Assembly (NCBI GenBank): GCA_026770585.1
Contig: MU646379.1
Coordinates: forward strand, 479,078 to 495,301
Length of the DNA: 16,224 nt
DNA from: Baffinella frigidus
Lineage: Eukaryota > Cryptophyceae > Cryptomonadales > Baffinellaceae
Direction: 5' to 3'
The position numbers and the translations under genes are program-made. Below, in pieces: positions 13,604 to 16,224 of the stretch (the stretch's first letter is position 1; each line of letters opens with the position of its first letter). A model generated the notes under the pieces. It was not told the DNA's origin and did no database searches. It saw only the letters and a program-made list of their open reading frames with translations.

Positions 13604-13787
13604 ACAGAGCGGTAGAGCGCTGTGCAGAGAAGTTGGCCACCGAAAAGTAGGGAAATGGGAAAATTGGAGCCATTTTGTCCACCTTTGAGAAATTCATGGT
13701 ACTAAATTTTCTCAAAAGTTGACAAACAGCTCCAATTTCTCGATTTTCTATTATTTCCCGTGGCCAACTTCTCTGCACAGAGCGGTA
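13604..13787. mobile_element. Hairpin with an 11-base target duplication
   Basis: ACAGAGCGGTA flanks it on both sides (13604-13614, 13777-13787). Arms carry TGCAGAGAAGTTGGCCAC and complement; the inner part has AATTGGAGC and AAAAGTTGACAAACAGCTCC. Confidence 0.82.
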
Positions 13788-13813
13788 TCCAGCCGAGCGC
13801 GAGAGGCTGTGTT

Positions 13814-13976
13814 CATAGGCTAACGGACTAAAACGGGGGTAGTAAGGCCTACGGTATTGCCTACCATAGGCCATAGGGCTCCTATGACCACAAAGTACTA
13901 GGATTTTGGCCTACAGTAGGAGGTCCTAGGCAATCCCGTAGGCCTAACTACCCCATTTCTAGTCCATTACCCTATT
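13814..13976. mobile_element. Family A hairpin, copy 6
   Basis: CATAGGCTAACGGACTAAAA to CTAGTCCATTACCCTATT. The flanking AAAGCCAGTACAAAAC is the reverse complement of sequence flanking copy 3. Confidence 0.82.
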
Positions 13977-14204
13977 AAAGCCAGTACAAAACATTCCAGC
14001 AAGGCGTCTGCGAGACATCCCCTCGTCGGAATCCGGCGACCTTTGGTACACATCAGGGGGCCCGACAAAGGTGATTTGCTGCCACTCTGACGGTTGGCGG
14101 GAACTGGTGGGGACACCCCGGGGGCTTTCATCCGCTGCGGGTTTTAGCTCTGCCTCAGTCAACCCGACTTTACAAAAGTTGACGGATTTGTACCAAACAC
14201 CCCT

Positions 14205-14340
14205 ATCCGGGACAAGCTATTTTTCTTTAGTTTGATGGCAAGGAAAATTACTACACAATTCGTTCTTATTAGTAATATTAAAGCATTTATGTAGTAATTT
14301 TCCTTGCCATCAAACTAAAGAAAAATAGGGTCCCCCGGAT
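14205..14340. mobile_element. Family C hairpin, copy 2
   Basis: Arms CTATTTTTCTTTAGTTTGAT and GGCAAGGAAAATTACTACAC with near-perfect complements. The same TTAGTAATATTAAAGCATTT loop as copy 1 makes the family assignment firm. Confidence 0.85.
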
Positions 14341-14650
14341 AAACCCGGCTCATCAACTCCCGGGCGCATCATTTTGAGGCAGCCAGATTAACTTAATCGG
14401 CAGAGCACCCAAATTCGACGGGTTTTTACTAGAAAACGGCGGGGGATCAACTGCCGGTCTCCTGGTTTTCGAGATTTTGAGGAGGCCACAGAATAACTGA
14501 CGCTAAGGTAGGTAGGCCCGGTTGTACATTTAGTATCGTAGGTCCTTTAAGAAGCACTTAGTGCGAGCCCTCTCTGGACGCCTTAAGTTTACGGTCCGAT
14601 GTCATAAGTTCAATAAAAGTCTCTTCTCAATAACTGAGGTAGAGCGGCAC

Positions 14651-14762
14651 CTGGGGGGCCTGCATGCGCTGCGCGTCGGCCGCGAGAGTCTCACACGAGA
14701 TCACTTCCGAGAAGTCGGACCACTGGTTGTTCTCCCGCGAGGATCGCACGCGCACCTCGTAC
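14651..14762 (-). CDS. Exon 2: second half of FN3 domain 1
   Basis: Encodes YEVRVRSS, then ENNQWSDFSEVISCETL, which is the F strand, the turn with its conserved Trp-Ser (W170, S171) and the G strand that closes an FN3 domain. A short linker (AADAQRMQAPQ) follows. The acceptor is AGAGCAG|G; the first base completes the Arg codon begun in exon 1. The donor is CCCAG|GTGCCG, phase 0. Reading through the donor meets a stop within seven codons, which supports splicing there. A degenerate copy of the acceptor and first codons lies 128 bases upstream (14864-14890) and is annotated separately. No function can be given beyond a structural or binding module. Confidence 0.72.
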
Positions 14763-14863
14763 CTGCTCTTGAGAGATCTGCGTCAGAGTTACGCTCGTGA
14801 GAGATCAGCGTCAGAGTCACGAGCGTGCGCTGGGATGGGGGAAGACACACGGCACCGCCCCCC

Positions 14864-14890
14864 CTCGACGATCGCACGCGGATCTCGTAC
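14864..14890 (-). pseudogene. Decoy copy of the exon 2 acceptor and first codons
   Basis: Minus strand reads AGAGCAG|GTACGAGATCCGCG, nearly the same as exon 2, and codes for RYEIRVRSS before the similarity stops in a run of G. The intron sequence just 5' of both copies is also similar (a CCCATCCCAGC block followed by a Ctc/gag-rich stretch), so acceptor region plus exon start were duplicated as one unit of about 128 bases. It could be an alternative acceptor, but it leads into low-complexity sequence rather than the W-S-x-F motif an FN3 domain needs. Confidence 0.6.
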
Positions 14891-15052
14891 CTGCTCTCCG
14901 CGTGAGAGTCCCCCGCCCGCGTCAACATGCTCTCAGCGTAAGCGCGTGTGCTGGGATGGGGGGGAGAGGCACGGCACCCGCCCGCCTGTCAACGCAGGGT
15001 AACCCTGCGAGGGGATCAGCGGTACGCGGGGGGGGGGGAGGGGGGGAGGTGC

Positions 15053-15516
15053 CTGCTGGAGGGGTCGAGGTTCTTCTTCTTGAGCATCGTGCCGGTGATC
15101 TTCGCAGAGAGCGACGTCCACTCATCCGCCCCCTCCTTGCGGAGCTGCACCTCATACACGGACGCTTCGGGCACCGCAGCCCACGCGAGCGTCAGCGAAC
15201 CCTCCTCTGCGTCATGCAGCCACGCCCCCCACGCCGGCTCCTCCGCCGGCTCCTCCTCATCGTTCCCTCCTCGCAGCAGCAGCTGCAGCTGCCCCTGCCT
15301 AGAGACGACTGCGTTACCGAGCTCAGAGCTGAGTTCGACCCCATCCACGTGGTCAAGGATCGGGGAGCGGGGAGAGAATGCTGGGGGGAACACGCGGCTG
15401 GGCGTGATTGATCCGGGAGAGACGGCGGCGTCTGCCAGTGCCAGGAGGCAGATGAGCGCTCCGGCGCTTCGTTTGATGAGCATTCCCGCTGGCGCCCGCG
15501 ACCCATTCGGTACCAT
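15053..15516 (-). CDS. Exon 1: signal peptide, acidic linker and first half of FN3 domain 1
   Basis: Reads 154 codons plus two bases. Two starts are possible: Met1 at 15516, or Met12 at 15483. Met12 gives a textbook signal peptide (MLIKRS, then the hydrophobic run AGALICLLALADA, with an A-X-A style cleavage site). A Ser/Pro-rich linker and an acidic patch (NDEEEPAEEP, about 85-94) follow. FN3-1 starts near residue 104: SLTLAW with W112, VYEVQLR with Y121, W133 in DEWTSLS, then GTMLKKKNL. These are strands B to E of a fibronectin type III fold. The exon ends in AGCAG followed by GCACC, so the donor is GC, not GT. Joining to exon 2 gives SSR-YEVRVR, the expected F strand. The open frame continues 12 codons past the donor, but those codons are low-complexity Pro/Ser and not FN3-like. 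Signal peptide and FN3 are recognised from pattern; the exact start is not settled. Confidence 0.75.
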
Positions 15517-15965
15517 CCACTTTAGACCTCAGGGGGTTCAATCAAAAGTCAACTTGGTAAAACTTGCTAATGAGACAACCATAAGTTGACAGGTTTTGTC
15601 CAGAGGAGAAAAGTCCAGTTCCCAAGGTTGAGGGAAATCTGGGTTGAAGATCCCCGCAGCAGGGTTGGTGTAAAGTGACTGCGGCGGTGAAGCAAGGCCT
15701 TTCTACAGAACAAGTTCCCGTGTCCGCCTATGTTGGGAGCTCAAAGAACGTTAAGGACCTCAAGGACTAAATGCCCTTACGGAGAAGAAGACGCAAGCGG
15801 CGCACGTTGCAGACACTCTGGCGTGCTTGCTTGATTGAAGTAGGTACTTAGAGGAAGCGGGAAGTGGCGTGAATTGCGCTGTCAGTGTTTATTACGGATC
15901 GACGCCAACATGGCCACGATGTATTCCGTGTGCACCGTATGGAGGATCAATACGCAGACCTTGGG
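15517..15965. other. 5' flank of the gene, no promoter recognised
   Basis: No TATA-like box or initiator could be supported. It holds a small inverted pair, GTCAACTTGGTAAAACTT against AAGTTGACAGGTTTT (15548-15597), which resembles the inner motif of the hairpin families. Confidence 0.5.
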
Positions 15966-16026
15966 TCAGGCATCGATCCCGAGGCCCGTGTACAGGGGCA
16001 CCTTGCTCACAAGAAAGCGCCGCACC
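15966..16026 (-). CDS. Possible terminal exon of a neighbouring minus-strand gene
   Basis: Minus strand: CTAG|G then VRRFLVSKVPLYTGLGIDA and a TGA stop. The composition (basic start, hydrophobic centre, AG|G acceptor) looks like the last exon of a gene ending 449 bases before the start of the FN3-nucleoredoxin gene. I do not recognise the family. No exon upstream of it lies inside the window. It could be chance. Confidence 0.28.
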
Positions 16027-16121
16027 CTAGCTAGGAGCCTACAGTAGGCCAACGCCTACATGTTGATGCTGGTGCTAGTGGGGGGGCGGTTTCTTATGAG
16101 CGAAGTACCCCTGTAGCAGCA

Positions 16122-16154
16122 GCCCCCCCCCCCCCCCCCCCCCCCCCCATTCTC

Positions 16155-16188
<34 letters not shown>

Positions 16189-16192
16189 GCAG

Positions 16193-16224
<32 letters not shown>
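16122..16224. repeat. Poly-C tract reaching the right edge
   Basis: Four runs of C separated by short words such as ATTCTCT and AAGCAGA. Length may be unreliable because of sequencing errors in homopolymers. Confidence 0.9.

Larger units (their letters stand above)
1089..15516 (-). other. Gene span: FN3-FN3-nucleoredoxin-like protein, 10 exons, 3' end outside the window
   Basis: This entry groups the ten exons listed separately. Joined in order 1 to 10 they stay in frame for about 399 residues: signal peptide (about 12-31), FN3-1 (about 104-188), FN3-2 (about 198-283), then a nucleoredoxin/tryparedoxin-type thioredoxin fold from about 297, with WCPPC at 332-336. The phases fit at every junction, which is the main argument for one gene rather than two. 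The signal peptide implies entry into the secretory pathway, whereas classical nucleoredoxins are cytosolic or nuclear. A disulfide oxidoreductase tethered or targeted by FN3 domains is the inferred role. The Trx domain is incomplete because the exon after LGVQ, where the family has its conserved cis-Pro segment, was not found between 1 and 1088. Total coding sequence is about 1.2 kb in 14.4 kb of DNA. An alternative is two adjacent genes, one FN3 and one nucleoredoxin, split between exons 5 and 6. Confidence 0.7.

Noticed and set aside
14797-15589. Plus-strand frames of about 200 codons opposite exon 1
   Set aside because: They are antisense shadows of a GC-rich exon. The minus strand has the signal peptide and FN3 motifs.
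1-16224. tRNA, rRNA, CRISPR arrays, bacterial promoters or insertion sequences
   Set aside because: None was recognised. The regular repeats here are micro- and minisatellites or palindromes without spacer-repeat organisation, and no transposase-like coding segment was found.

Overview
This is eukaryotic nuclear DNA. It holds no operons, no bacterial gene arrangement and no long open reading frame. It is dominated by microsatellites, minisatellites and dozens of imperfect palindromes. What makes sense of it is one very dilute gene on the minus strand, whose short GC-rich exons (36 to about 460 bases) are scattered over roughly 14.4 kb. Spliced by eye, exons 1 to 10 stay in one frame and give about 399 residues: a signal peptide, two fibronectin type III (FN3) domains, and a thioredoxin-like domain of the nucleoredoxin/tryparedoxin type with a WCPPC active site. 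The gene runs off the left edge before the rest of that domain (the expected cis-Pro segment) is reached.

Layout from right to left (5' to 3' of the gene). 16122-16224 is poly-C. 15966-16026 may be the last exon of a neighbouring minus-strand gene. 15517-15965 is the 5' flank. Exon 1 (15053-15516) encodes the signal peptide, a linker and the first half of FN3-1; exon 2 (14651-14762) finishes FN3-1. Exons 3, 4 and 5 (13370-13421, 11731-11858, 10614-10712) make FN3-2. Exon 6 (8976-9086) starts the nucleoredoxin part. Exon 7 (7360-7407) carries WCPPC, exon 8 (5118-5221) the SADRD block, exon 9 (3757-3799) the MPWLALPF block and exon 10 (1089-1124) the REQALAKLGVQ helix. Several intron donors appear to be GC rather than GT, and most acceptors read AG|G. 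That pattern is known from dinoflagellates and some other algae, so I favour an alga or other protist of that kind, but the sequence does not fix the lineage.

The introns are built from two things. The first is a set of palindromic MITE-like families, named A to F here, plus single-copy hairpins. The second, and the most striking feature of the window, is a set of degenerate partial copies of the gene's own exon edges. Copies of 5' exon ends with their acceptors mostly lie upstream of the proper exon, and copies of 3' exon ends with donors mostly lie downstream. Several hairpins sit between long direct repeats (20 to about 70 bases) of host exon sequence. This suggests that the introns grow by repeated duplication around hairpin insertions, leaving decoy splice sites. 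All exon calls come from reading the sequence without alignments or transcripts.
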